A DNA stretch of 64,000 bases from Hyphodiscus hymeniophilus (taxonomy: Eukaryota > Ascomycota > Leotiomycetes > Helotiales > Hyphodiscaceae): positions 1,761,938-1,825,937 of the forward strand of contig VNKQ01000010.1 of assembly GCA_016508695.1 (NCBI GenBank), read 5' to 3'. Shown here piece after piece: positions 1 to 11,267 of the stretch. The notes beneath the pieces are model-generated. The model made no database searches, was not told the DNA's origin, and saw only the letters and a program-made list of their open reading frames with translations. The translations under genes were made by a program, and so were the position numbers. The stretch's first letter is position 1, and every line of letters begins with the position of its first letter.

Positions 1-671
1 TCGATTAGGCCTTTAAAAATTTGAAATCTCAACTCTCTGTATCCTTTCGTCCAAACGGGATGCTTCAACTGCGGCTGGAACTGCACATGGCCTGCCCTCA
101 ACCCGTCAGGTATGTTGGCAGCAGATCCACACGCAGCAAGATGCCGAGAAATGTTGTTCACTGTATGACTCCAGATCCATTTGGACTCCTGGAATTTTGT
201 TCTGCTTTCGCCAGTATGTGACTACGGAGGTAAATGTCGCCCACACGCCAGGTGTCTAGCAGCGAAGGCTCAATGGCCGTAGTGCATGCCGAGGAAAGCA
301 AGAACCAGGCATACCACCAACGCGACTCCGGACACCGCTCGATCATTGGCGTGGATAATGGTCGTCCAAAGTTTGTGCAACGATCTCTCATACTGTTGTA
401 GTGAGCATTCGTGATATGGATTGGAGGTGCTGGGCATTTTAGGGCCGTTGAAATTACCCGTCCCAATGCTCTGGTAAAGTCTTGACAAGCGCAGAAATTG
501 TGGAAGCTGTCACATGTGAAGATGTATGTGAAGATGTGCAAACCACAGCTATGATGTTAATGGTATCTTTGTGCTACAACTTCCCAGCCGCCTCAACTGC
601 CAATCCCGATACAGTATGTTGTGAACGTGGGCGAGTCGCAAGTAGAAACTACAGATATCTGGCATCTTATC
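1..671. other. Left-edge region, possible partial gene
   Basis: No gene is identified with confidence. On the minus strand one frame is open from about 207 down to position 1 (roughly 68 codons, running off the window) and follows a plausible AG acceptor near 206, so it could be an exon of a gene that continues to the left. I do not recognise its family. The stretch also contains the 3' flank of the sugar transporter gene that ends at 672. Confidence 0.2.
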
Positions 672-2284
672 CTATACCTTCTCGATATTCTCCAACTCAT
701 GAGTCTCAACACCGGCCTCAATCTTCCCGGCTCGTCTATCAACATCAACCTCGAGCGGCGGCTCCCATTTACTACCTGGGACAAGGATCGGTGAGTTGGT
801 AAAGAGGTCATCCATCGCTTCCAGTGTAACACCCTTGGTCTCTGGCAGGAAGAAGTAGAAGAATAGGGCATTCGTAACATCGCAGACAATGAAGAGGATA
901 TAATATCTCCATCCAATTGCCGCCAAAGCGACGGGAGTCACCTGTCCAATCATAGTGTTGAACGCGAACGCCACCATCGTTGCAAGTGAAACGCCCTTGA
1001 CACGGGTTGCGGTGTTAAAGATTTCGGCCGGAATAATCCACGACATGGTGCCCGAGGCACAGAAGCAGAAGTTGAAGACCCATGTGCTCGCAACGATGAA
1101 CGCCCAGTGAGCAGCGTTATTGTCGTTGTCTGGTGGATATACTGCGAGAAGAGCAGCGCCAATGATGAAAGCCACAGCACAAGCTAGATTGCCTCCGATC
1201 TGAAGTGGCCGGCGACCAACACGATCGATCAAGAAGAAGAAGATGAATTGTGCAACTTCGCCGAGGATAGAGTTGATACCCTGATATAGAAGCGTTTTCT
1301 GGGAAGAGATGCCGATTTGTGCGAAGATCGCTGGAGAGAAGTACTGGATAGCGCTCACACCAGTCATTTGTGTGGAAGCCTGGCAAGCGCAAGCAATGAC
1401 TATCCGACGGATGTTGGATTTGTTCTTGAATAGTTCCATATAAGTCTTGGCGGCGTGTTCATGCTCGTCCGCAATTTGGGCTCGTATGATATCGTACTCG
1501 GCTTGGACGTAAGGGTCGTGAATGTCACCATTCGAATGCAATTTGGCGAGTGTAGCTAAACCCTCCTCGTAACGGTTATGATCGATCAACCATCTTGGAG
1601 ACTCGGGGAAGAGATAGACGCATGACAAAAGCCCTACGGCAGGGACCATTTGCAATGCAAGTCTGGTACCTAATCAATGAAGAACCTCAAAAGCCTGGTA
1701 GATAGACTTACGGAATCCTCCATTGAGCAGAGTCACCCGTGTTTTCCCATCTTGTAAAACATCCATAGCCAATCCAACTGGCTGCGAGAGAACCAATACC
1801 GAGCATGGTCTGTTGCAAAGAAGTGACAATACCTCTGATGGAGGCATGAGAAATCTCAGCCTGGAATTGAGGCACGATCTCGACGAGGATTCCGATTCCG
1901 AAACCAGCGAATAGGCGGCCGACGTAAAGCATGGGAATCGCTTCAGCAGCTGTCTGTAAGATGCCACCGATTATGAATAAGCCAGAACCAAGGGCAAGAG
2001 TTCCTCGTCTTCCCAAGGGGTCACAGTATCCTGCACCCCAAGCGCCGAAGAAACCACCTATGTCCCATCAGTGTATTATCATGAAAGGAACAGGTATGTG
2101 ACGTACCACCTGTGAATAGGGCTACCGTGGTGCCACTCTTGGTTGCACCGTCATCCTTGAGGAATTTGCTGATGAATGAATCAGAGGCAATGACTGAAGC
2201 AATGACTCCTAGATCATATCCATAAAGAAAAGATCCAAACGCCACGAACACTGCCACGAGAAACTGGTAGATCTTGGGCCTCAT
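672..2284 (-). CDS. MFS sugar (hexose-type) transporter
   Basis: Plasma-membrane sugar/H+ symporter of the fungal sugar-porter family. Exons in transcript order are 2284-2107, 2057-1712 and 1662-672; two 49-nt GT...AG introns restore one frame of 504 aa, the usual length. The N-terminus opens directly with the first membrane segment (GYDLGVIAS near residue 22). The loop 2-3 signature GRRGTL follows at about residue 72, PESPRWL at about 193, the loop 8-9 signature DRVGRRP near 320 and PETKG near 445, the full set expected for sugar porters. The ATG at 2284 is the first in frame. The substrate cannot be read from sequence. It is transcribed away from SAS10 across a 0.9-kb shared upstream region. 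Confidence 0.9.
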
Positions 2285-3219
2285 AATTGCGATTCAGACA
2301 ACAAAGTTCCAAGGCGTGGCGTAACTAGAAGCGTCTTGGCTACACACTCCCCATGGGGAAATGAACCATATTTATAAGCTCTGGAGTTGGAGTGTTGCGA
2401 AAAGGAGACTGTAATGCCCGAGCAACAACGGGAAGCATTGGGACCTGCCATTGGTGCGTGTATAACCCCCACTTTGGTGTTCTAACAATGAGAACGCTAG
2501 ATCTTGAATATGGAGGTAGAACCCAAAGGTTTTGACAGATCAGGAGGATGGGGATCCGGGGAAAGTCAAGTGATTGGGGCGCATAAATATGCACTATCAC
2601 GACCTGCATCCAATCCAAAGCTAAAAGTAGGAAGGATCCTTCCTTCTCACAATCCGAGTTCCGAGTTTTGATTTGACTGGGGTATTTCCTCATTCTTTCC
2701 ATATTCATGGTCTCATAAAGAGTTGGCTACTAGGCGCTCTTCTGTGAACTTGAAAGTTGGGGCTACAGGACCTGGAATAGAAGTGAGAAAGAGCATTTAT
2801 CTCTCAAATCATTTCCGCGTCAGATTTATAGGCTGGGTGGTCTGCAGTCCATTCGAGACAACCATGGTTTTTAATCAAGGGGGTTTCAATACAAGAACCG
2901 GCGAGTCGTAGAGTACGTTTGATGCACGGATTCAGGAAGATTCAGAGACAGAGCCTCAAAGTATCAAACATGAGATACTGTAGACAAAATGAATATTTCA
3001 ATGAGATACTTAAGAACACCACTTGAGTGTGTAGATATTATGCTGTTAGTAAGTCGAAGGTCGAAGAAAGGGCGGGGTGACCATCGGCAAACCCCCTTTT
3101 ATTTTCCCGGGGTCTAGTCCCAATGAAGCACGCTAAGATAGTCGATAAACTTGCATCGAAAAGAAAAATATGTACAACTGGAATCAGTCCACTCTCTCCG
3201 TTCAATTTCGAGAAGAAAG
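2285..3219. promoter_or_regulatory. Divergent upstream region, transporter / SAS10
   Basis: Intergenic space between two divergently transcribed genes, presumably containing both promoters. A TATA-like ATATTTATAA lies near 2368, upstream of the transporter start. Short open frames here have no recognisable product. I saw no repeat or RNA gene. Confidence 0.5.
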
Positions 3220-5101
3220 ATGGCCAAAAAGCGCAAAGCTCCCACTCAGTCCGCCACAGCAGAGGACCGTAATGGTTTCGAAGAACGAGGTGGTAAACTC
3301 GGTCCAATCGCTTCCTTCGAGGACGTCGCAGATTCAGAAGATGAATTTCATATACAGAGGGACAAAGTGCTTTTAGATGAAGCCCCTGATGCCAAAAGAA
3401 GGCGGAAATGGGCCGAGGAAGGTTTGCTATATCTGTTTCTTAGTTTGCAGTGGCAATTGCTAACCCTCGTCAGATGCCGAACTCGAACCCTCTGACGAAG
3501 AAGTTCTGGGATATTCATCCGCGGAGGAGGAAGATGAAGAGGATCCCGTCCCTTCGAAAGGTGCGCGAATAAAGCAGTACTCTGAAGATGAAGACGCCGA
3601 ACCAGAAGAAGAGGAAGAAGGATGGGGCGCCTCTCGGAAAGATTACTACAATGCGGACGTTATTGAGACAGAGATCGATGCCAAGGAGGAAGAAGAAGAA
3701 GCTCGTCATCTACAGCAGCGAAAATTACAGAAGATGTCAGAGGCAGACTTTGGATTTGATGAGAATGATTGGCTAGATACTACAAATCAGGATGAGGATG
3801 ATGGGGATGTGGTGACGGAGGTGTTGAAGGATGTCGAAATCACGCCAGATATGGGACCAGAAGAACGGTTGAGAGTAATGCAGACACGGTATCCGGAGTT
3901 TGAGTTCCTGGCGAATGAGTTTTTAAACTTGCAACCTGTGTTGGTGGAGCTACAATCGCAGATGGACAGTGAAAGCGCCGGAAAGGAGACGATTGCCAAG
4001 TGCAGGGCCCTCGCAGCATATCTTGCGACGCTCAGCATGTATTTTGCACTACTCACTTCCCCATCAAGGAACTCCGACACGCACAAGACTCTTGAGCCGG
4101 CCGAACTCAGAGATCACCCTATTATGGACAGTCTGCTGCAATGCCGTTCTCTATGGACGAAAGCAAAAGAAATCAAGACTGTGGTGGCTGCGTCTGTGGA
4201 ATCCGACGTTTCCGACGATGAATCATTGGCGGATCAAGGAGAAGCTCTACATACAAGTGGTCTGGAGAACGGCTCTAGCGACAAGGAGAATAAATCAACA
4301 TCCCGTGCATCTCGTCTCGCCACAGCGTCAGCATCTATCGACGATCTATCGACCCTGCTTCCGTCCAAACGCCACAAACCCTCAAAGGCCCCAAGCAAGC
4401 CGATCGCTGCATATGACTCTGAAGATTCGGATTTCGGTGAAGCAGATACCCTATCCTCGAAAGCCGCAATTGAAAAAGCGGCGAAGAAGAAATCACTTCG
4501 TTTCTACACGAGTCAAATCACGCAGAAGAGTAACAAGCGTGCAGGAGCAGGTCGCGATGCAGGCGGTGATGAAGATCTACCTTACCGCGAACGATTTAGG
4601 GACAGACAAGCGAGACTGAATGCAGAAGCCGAGGCGCGGGGCAAGAAATTGGATTCCTACGGCAGAGGTGGTGCGCCGTTGGGCGAAGATGGATCGGATG
4701 ACGAAGGACAGGGTAGGGTCGCAGAGCAGGTGAGGGGCGAGGAGGACGATTATTATGACATGGTCGCGCAGACGTCCAAGAATCGGAAGAAGGAGAAATC
4801 TGATAAGGCCGAGATGATGAAGCAGGCTAAGGCTGCTGACGGATTGCTTCGTGTGGTGGAAGAATATGGCGGGGACGGCAAGCGTGCGATTGGATATGTG
4901 ATTGAGAAGAACAAGGGGTTGGCGCCAAAGCGGAAGAAAGAAGTAAGGAATCCGAGAGTGAAGAAGAGGATGAAGTATGAGGAGAAGAAGAGAAAGTTGG
5001 CGAGTACGAGAGCTGTGTACAAGGGTGGCGAGGAGAGAGGAGGATATGGTGGAGAGAAGACGGGTATCAAGACTGGGCTGGTCAAGAGTGTCAAGCTGTA
5101 G
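3220..5101 (+). CDS. SAS10: Sas10/Utp3, small-subunit processome protein
   Basis: Nucleolar component of the U3 snoRNP/SSU processome needed for 18S pre-rRNA processing. Exons are 3220-3421 and 3474-5101; the 52-nt intron has a CTAAC branch-like element near 3460. The product is 609 aa, nearly the length of yeast Sas10. It starts with a basic stretch (MAKKRKAP) and long acidic runs. A Sas10/Utp3 domain follows at about residues 200-290 (FLNLQPVLVELQSQM). The diagnostic Sas10 C-terminal domain holds the blocks EDLPYRERFRDRQARLNAEA, IEKNKGLAPKRKKEVRNPRV and TGIKTGLVKSVKL at the very end. It is a single-copy housekeeping gene and marks this part of the window as core genome. Confidence 0.95.
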
Positions 5102-5254
5102 TGTCATCATCCTGCTCTGCGGAAGTCATACATCGCTTGTTGAGGTTCATGAATGAAGACTGTGCCAATGAGTCTTTGAACTGTCCTGTTAATATGATGA
5201 GGCGAGTATATCCCCCAGTTTTGATCTATTCTACAAATCTTCAACCCCGTCCTA

Positions 5255-7137
5255 TTATATCCTCTCTTCTAGCACAGGATGACCAGCAGAATCCCTTAGG
5301 ACCCTATCCATGGCACTGTTATCCTTCGGTAGAGTCAGGTTCAAAAAGACACCAATAACAGCCGCAATAATAAACGGCGTCTCCACAATCAAGTTGAGTC
5401 CCTGTTCGAAGCCCTGAAGATGGACATTGGATCCACTGTATGCCAAGATCTGAGAGAACCAGGAGGGTTGTACGATATCGATGAACCCGATGCCAAGGGA
5501 TGCGGTGAGGATAAAGCGATTGCGCCGAGTCCATGCAATGAGACCGAGAACGCGGATCCCAGCTACGGCAATGGTGGAGTAGAGGAATACTTGCATGCCG
5601 CCGAGGACGGATGGAGGCTGAAGAACATTAGCCAACGCTGAAATAGGAAGTAGGAGGTGACTATACCATCGATCCAAACACTGCACCGAATTTCCCAAAT
5701 ATTCCCATCAGTATCAGGAACCCACTCGCACACCAACCAGCTCTACGGCTCGCGCAGCCGGTCAAAGAAATGACACCGTTGTTTCCAGCTTGGGAGACCA
5801 TCGGCAGACCAGTTCCAAAGGCTGAGATCAGTGACCCAAGTCCATCACATAGAATACCTCCTTGGATCCGACTATTGAATTGTGTACCTTCGATATCCAC
5901 ATTTGAGATCTCTGCTGTTGCAAGGATGTCGGGCATGCAGCTGACGGCCTCGCAAATGAACATGATGAGTAGTGGCAAGATGAGAGCGCCATCAACCGAG
6001 AGCTTGAAAGTGTGCACCCAGAGAAACGTGATCGTGGGGGCAGCTTCGATGTTGGTTCTGGACCAGTAGCCAGTCGCTCCAGAGATAGCACAGCCGACTG
6101 CGAGGCCGAAGATGATGGATGCGGATTTCATGAGTGGGGAGCCGAATTGCTCGACGATGATAACCGTGACGAAAACTGAGAAGCCCAGACCGATCAATTT
6201 CGGATCTCCCCTTGGTTTCGTAAGCAATTGTAATCATATAAAGGAGGAATGACCGACCATGCAAGAGGCTTCGGCGCATCTATGTTTGGACACAAAGCAT
6301 AGAATCCTGTCCCGCCGTTACAGTTGCTGCTTCCACCCCAGTTCTGCATCCCATTGTTGATCAAGTATACACCGACAAGCAACAAGAGTGAGCCAGTGAC
6401 AATCTTCGGGAATATCTTATTCAAGCTCTTAGGAGGAACCATCGACATGGCAATTTGGATCCAGACGGTGCAAAGCATAGACCCAAGAATGGCACCCCAT
6501 GCATGAGGACATGGAAGTGGTGTCCCATCAGCGGCGGTAGGACAGGTTCCATTTGCGTATCTCATGGAAGTGTAGTTAAAGGCGATGGGAAGTATATCGA
6601 AGGTTGGACCAACCACCGAGAGCAGACCTGTCCCAATGAAGAAAGGGGTTTGGGCAATATGGACTCTAGTGACTTGAAGGGCTGTTGCGATTCCCGTCGT
6701 GATGAAAGCTGCCGACACGAGATATTGAGTAATAGTGGCATCGAAATTGAATGCACCTCCAGCGATGGCCAACGGTGGGGAGACGATGGATCCAATCATT
6801 GTCAAGGCGTGTTGGAGACCGAGGAGAAGGGTCAAGAGAATTGGGATCTCATCATTCAGACCGTAGAATGGTGCTTCGTAGTCCTTGTACTTGCGATTAA
6901 GGGGCCATATGTTTGGAGTGATCAGGTAGAGGTAGTCCTGTCGAAAATTAATATGTTACTGGAGGCTTGGGACGAATTTTGTACATAGTCACCAATCCAT
7001 CCTTCGCGGCTTGTAAAGTAATGTTTCAAGTATTGAAAGTTGTCTCTCTTGGGGACATTGCTCCCTTCATGAGAGGAGGAAGTATCCACGACATCTTGGT
7101 CCTGACCGAGCTTTTCAGCACTTCCTGGAGTGTCCAT
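5255..7137 (-). CDS. Purine (uric acid/xanthine-type) permease, NAT/NCS2 family
   Basis: Proton-coupled nucleobase transporter of the UapA/UapC group. Exons are 7137-6985, 6937-6258, 6210-5667 and 5617-5255, with introns of 47, 47 and 49 nt. They join in frame to 579 aa, close to UapA/UapC. A hydrophilic 50-residue N-terminus is followed by many membrane segments, including LLLGLQHALTMIG. The NAT signature region reads AGNNGVISLTGC: the invariant N-x-G and T are present, but the position usually Q, E or P is G, and the last position is G instead of the common R. PPSVLGGM follows. It is divergent from a neighbouring amidohydrolase, which suggests nucleobase uptake and deamination. Specificity is inferred only. 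Confidence 0.92.
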
Positions 7138-7677
7138 TGTGAGCGATAATACTTCAGTCTACAGATTTGAGATATAACCTGAGGTGATTGACTTACAAGA
7201 ATGGGAGAATTATGGTTCCTTTAGTAGAGTTTTTCCGTTGTCGCTTTCCATGAGCTCTCTACAATACTTCTCCATTACTCAAATTTTGAACAGTATGATA
7301 AGAAGCTCATACCTGAGGTACAGGCGATATGATTGGCCACCATCCCTTTGGAGCGTTATCTGCTCGGAGGCGACCGGTGTCAGGGGTAACCTGTGCACGT
7401 GAAGTTTCTTGGCTCACCAAGATATCTGACGGAGATCTCATATCTCAAAGACAACATGGGTACTTCGGATACTTCCTATCCAAGATGACAAAAAGTGGCT
7501 TTTCTTTACTGACCTGGATGTCGGCTCTAACGGGAATTGAGAAGTTTCGAGCCCGTGGTTCGGCCGGTCTGGTTTAATTCCTTTTCTCTCCCATTGTCCA
7601 AACGTCAACAGATAATTTCTGGTTATACTTACGTGTATTCTTTTGAATCTGGCCATTGAAAACTACCCCAGTTCAAG
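7138..7677. promoter_or_regulatory. Divergent promoter, permease / amidohydrolase, with GATA sites
   Basis: This 540-bp region separates two divergent start codons. It contains four HGATAR-type hexamers on either strand, at 7144-7149 (CGATAA), 7296-7301 (TGATAA), 7356-7361 (TTATCT, reverse of AGATAA) and 7610-7615 (AGATAA). HGATAR is the target of the fungal nitrogen regulator AreA/NIT2. Chance alone would give one or two, so the enrichment is modest. Functional use is inferred. Confidence 0.4.
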
Positions 7678-9117
7678 ATGTCACAAGAGAGCTCAACCCT
7701 CTACACGCAAGCAACGATCATTACGATCAACCCATCTCGAGAAGTCATTCTCGACGGAGCACTGCTCGTAACTGGATCTCGCATTGTAGCCATTGGCAAA
7801 ACATCCGCACTTGGGTGTTCTTCTATTCCCACAAACACGAGAATCATCTCACTCAAAGACAAAATCGTCCTTCCCGGGCTCATCAACACCCATTCTCATC
7901 TTGCACAATCCCTCCTGCGAGGCTTGGCGGAAGATTTACCCCTCCATTCCTGGCTATGCGATGCCATCTGGCCACTAGAAGCAAATTACGATGCCGACGA
8001 TGGGTACATTGCTGCTCGTCTCACAATCGCCGAGATGTTGAAGAGTGGAACGACGTGTTTTCTTGAGAGCATGTTGACACATCGTAGCGGATTCGAGAAT
8101 GTCGTTCACGCTGTGTCAGAATCCGGGATAAGAGCCTGTCTGGGAAAGCTGGTCAAGTTCGAGGAATCGAATAAAGATCTGAATATCAAGGATCCTAGGG
8201 ATAGGGATGTAAGCTCCATGTCGGTTTCTTCGATGTTGGCTGCGCACGAAAAACATCACCGATCATGTAATGATCGTCTTCATGTTTGGGCTGCAGCTGG
8301 TACACCAAGAGGGTCACCTCTTTCCTCTCATCTAGGAATCGGCGAGGCTTGTCGAAAACACGATATTGGACTTACCATGCACTGTGCGGAAGCTCCAAAG
8401 GACCTCACCATATACAGAGATATGTACGCCTGCACACCAATGCAATTCTGTGAGCAGGCCAAATTGACAGGAAAGAAGACCGTACTGGCACATATGGTGC
8501 ATCTTGACCTTGAGAAAGACCTCCTGATTCTGAGGGAAACAGGAACGACGGTAGCACATAACCCTAACAGCAATTTGAAACTGGCTTCTGGGATTGCAAA
8601 AGTTCCGGAGATGTTGAATGCCAGCGTCAACGTGTCACTGGGGACTGATGGCGCACCTTGCGGAAATACATATGACATGTTCCGAGAGATGCATCTTGCT
8701 GGCATTCTTCACAAAGGTGCTAATCTCGATGCATCGCTCATTGGAGCGGAGGCCGTGTTGGAAATGGCGACGATCAATGGAGCGAGAGCTCTTGGCTTGG
8801 AAAAGGAAGTTGGAAGTTTGGAGGTGGGAAAGAAGGCGGATTTTGTTGTTGTGAATCCTGGAGCTCTATATGCGGCACCTTGGGATGAGGAGCAGGTTCT
8901 GAGTGGTGGTATGGATCCAATGACGACGGTCGTGTATTCGTGTACTGGTGCTGACGTTGAGATGGTCGTTGTTGACGGTGAATGCTTGGTGAATGATGGT
9001 AAATTGGTGAAGATGAGTGAGTCTGAGATTATACAGGCAGCGAAGAAGTCGATCCGGGGGATTAGAGGAAGGTCGGGTGTGAAGGTTGTAAATAGGAAAG
9101 GGTGGAAATATGTATGA
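7678..9117 (+). CDS. Amidohydrolase-superfamily deaminase/chlorohydrolase-like
   Basis: Intronless, 479 aa, a metal-dependent hydrolase of the group that includes guanine deaminase, MTA/SAH deaminase and TrzN/AtzA-type hydrolases. The HxH metal motif sits in INTHSHLAQ (about residue 75), then LHSWL, the distal ligands HCAEAP (about 238) and HMVHLD (about 267), and the catalytic Asp in LGTDGAPCGN (about 320). The C-terminus shows the small beta-sandwich typical of the family (GKKADFVVV). ATG at 7678 is the first in frame and gives the canonical N-terminus. Divergent pairing with a purine permease favours a nucleobase or related N-heterocycle as substrate; this is inference. Confidence 0.88.
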   Translation: MSQESSTLYTQATIITINPSREVILDGALLVTGSRIVAIGKTSALGCSSIPTNTRIISLKDKIVLPGLINTHSHLAQSLLRGLAEDLPLHSWLCDAIWPLEANYDADDGYIAARLTIAEMLKSGTTCFLESMLTHRSGFENVVHAVSESGIRACLGKLVKFEESNKDLNIKDPRDRDVSSMSVSSMLAAHEKHHRSCNDRLHVWAAAGTPRGSPLSSHLGIGEACRKHDIGLTMHCAEAPKDLTIYRDMYACTPMQFCEQAKLTGKKTVLAHMVHLDLEKDLLILRETGTTVAHNPNSNLKLASGIAKVPEMLNASVNVSLGTDGAPCGNTYDMFREMHLAGILHKGANLDASLIGAEAVLEMATINGARALGLEKEVGSLEVGKKADFVVVNPGALYAAPWDEEQVLSGGMDPMTTVVYSCTGADVEMVVVDGECLVNDGKLVKMSESEIIQAAKKSIRGIRGRSGVKVVNRKGWKYV

Positions 9118-9910
9118 ATAGAGCTGTTGTTCTTCACATGAACGAAAAATAATCCACACTTTTTATATCTACATTTCATGTCCGAGCTGGGAACTTGACT
9201 CGACGAGAGAGGTACGAGACTTGGAAAGCAGGAGAAGTTAAAACTTTCAGGTCTCGATCGAGGAAGTTTTTGATCCCTTCACAATCCAGTCAAAGCTACC
9301 TTATTCAATGTAGGAAAGGTAGCAGGACGGACTGAGTCACGTGACAACTTTCGATATTGCAACTGCCGTCTATAATATGTTGACTTATATGTCAAACCAC
9401 TGGGTCTCTCAAAGACAGTTTTGAAGTTGGACGATAGAGTGTAGGAGAATCCCTATCACTCCAGCGTGCCTTCCACACCGACAGTCTCGAGTCACCTGCA
9501 CTCGGACCGGTTGCCCGCTTTTCACGGCCGAGCAGGTTCTCGCAATCCGGACTTCACCACCACCTTTTAGATAAGCTCGCTCCGCCAATAAGATTAAACC
9601 TCATATATCGGACAACACCGTCGTCGACGATATCGATATCAAATGATAACAGCCTTGATCAGAGCTCTTGTAACGGATGGAAATGCCGGAATGTAGGCTA
9701 AGTAGCCTTACGACTTGAAGACTTTTCGAGATCAAGTGATAGAAACGCTCAAGAGAACATATAAATCCGCTCTTTATGGCTTTGTAAACGCTCGTTTACA
9801 CTCATTGTCAGATTCTCAAGCATTCAACATCATCAAAAGCCAAATCTCAGCATTTGATTTCTTCAGCACACCTCTCAATCTTTATCCACCCTCTCACAAG
9901 CCCAAACGCA
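9118..9910. other. Intergenic, upstream of 2OG oxygenase
   Basis: No gene, repeat or RNA recognised. It includes the 3' flank of the amidohydrolase and the probable promoter and 5' leader of the oxygenase gene, a pyrimidine/A-rich stretch just before 9911. Confidence 0.4.
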
Positions 9911-10936
9911 ATGGCACCAACTAAGTATGCCACCCGTACAATCCCCAAGATCTCCCTACATGACTTCGAAACTCGAGTCGACGAAATAACATCCCAGCTC
10001 CTCCACGCCGCCGAAACAGACGGCTTCTTCAGCCTCACCAACCACGGCATCTCCCTCTCAGAAATCGAGAACATGTTCTCTACCTCCGCCTCATTCTTCA
10101 CTCTTTCCAAGGACATCAAAGCCACCGTACCCTTCACACATCAAAACGTCGGTTGGGAACAGAACGCCCAGATCCGGCCCTCTACCGGCCAACCCGACCG
10201 CAAAGAGTCCTATCAACTACAATTCGGCTCCAACATGTCCGACCACTGGGTCGCCCCTTCCATCCTCCCGGACTTCAAGTCTACGAGTCTAGACTTCATG
10301 CGAAAAGCCCAAGGAGTGAGCGAGAAGCTCATGGTGTGCTTCGCCCGCGGTCTCGGGTTCGAGGACGACTACTTCGTCAAGGCGCACGACATCTCCCGCC
10401 CGGAGACCCAGACCGTGCTGCGCTTGCTGCACTACTTCGAGGTCGACGAGAGCGTGCCCGTCCCCGAGGGCTACTACCGCGCTGGCGCGCACGTGGACTG
10501 GGATTTCATCACGCTGCTCTTCCAACGGGCCGGGCAGAGCGGGCTCGAGATCTGCCCTGGGCGCGAGACGACGACCGAGTTCGGCATCGGAGACACCTGG
10601 ACGAAGGTCGAGCCGTCTCCTGGGGAGATCGTATGTAATATCGGAGATCTGCTAATGAGTTGGAGTGATGACCGCTTCAAGTCTACCTTCCATAGAGTGA
10701 AGACGCCGAGTGTCGTCGGTGAGGATTATTTCGGGGAGCGATATAGTATGGCTTTCTTCAACCAGCCGTGTACGGATGCGGTCATCCAGGGGCCGATGAA
10801 GAAGTATCCTGCTGTCACCGGGAGCGAGTTCACGGAGAGGGCGATGGGTAGGAATTTTGCAGCTTTGAAGGAAAAGGAGGCTTCGAAGGGGATGAAGATG
10901 GAGAGCTCGAATGGGGTGGCTATTGCAGCGGCATAA
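9911..10936 (+). CDS. 2-oxoglutarate/Fe(II) dioxygenase, isopenicillin-N-synthase-like
   Basis: Intronless, 341 aa. The N-terminal DIOX_N region reads ETDGFFSLTNHGIS (about residues 36-49). The double-stranded beta-helix core supplies the iron ligands in HVDWDF (H and D, about residue 195) and the distal H in FHRVKTP (about 260), with the 2OG-binding R-x-S as ERYSMAFF. All catalytic residues are present. ATG at 9911 was chosen because it starts the family-like PKISLHDFE segment. The codons at about 10300-10600 are markedly more GC-rich than the flanks. The substrate is unknown; relatives act in secondary metabolism or pyrimidine and hormone oxidation. Confidence 0.9.
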   Translation: MAPTKYATRTIPKISLHDFETRVDEITSQLLHAAETDGFFSLTNHGISLSEIENMFSTSASFFTLSKDIKATVPFTHQNVGWEQNAQIRPSTGQPDRKESYQLQFGSNMSDHWVAPSILPDFKSTSLDFMRKAQGVSEKLMVCFARGLGFEDDYFVKAHDISRPETQTVLRLLHYFEVDESVPVPEGYYRAGAHVDWDFITLLFQRAGQSGLEICPGRETTTEFGIGDTWTKVEPSPGEIVCNIGDLLMSWSDDRFKSTFHRVKTPSVVGEDYFGERYSMAFFNQPCTDAVIQGPMKKYPAVTGSEFTERAMGRNFAALKEKEASKGMKMESSNGVAIAAA

Positions 10937-11267
10937 GAAAAGGTCTGGGATGTGACGACGTCTTTCCAAAACAGTACATGGCTTTGGCTTGGATCTAAAC
11001 TTGGGCTCGTCAATGGTTGTATCCATGCACTGTCTGTATACCTTAAGTTACCTTAGTGAAGTTCCAACTCTCACATGGTATCAAAGCAGCAATCTCGTTT
11101 CCATTCCCGATCTTTGCTTTTGTTGTTTATAATGTACATCTTTTGTCCTCTTTTTGTGGCTCTCAATCCACCACGGCCTCCATTCCATGTTTTATGCGTA
11201 CATAACGTTCTATCATGAATTACACATATTCAATGACTTTCATGAGACGACTAGATCTGCATTCCAT
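10937..11267. other. Convergent intergenic spacer
   Basis: Lies between the 3' ends of the oxygenase and IRC22 genes. Nothing beyond probable terminator/polyadenylation sequence is seen. Confidence 0.4.

Noticed and set aside
3151..3495. Plus-strand frame beginning upstream of SAS10
   Set aside because: It is SAS10 exon 1 with a non-ATG upstream extension reading into the intron; the ATG at 3220 gives the family N-terminus.
9854..9910. Upstream extension of the 2OG oxygenase
   Set aside because: The extension begins at a non-ATG codon; ATG at 9911 gives the expected start.
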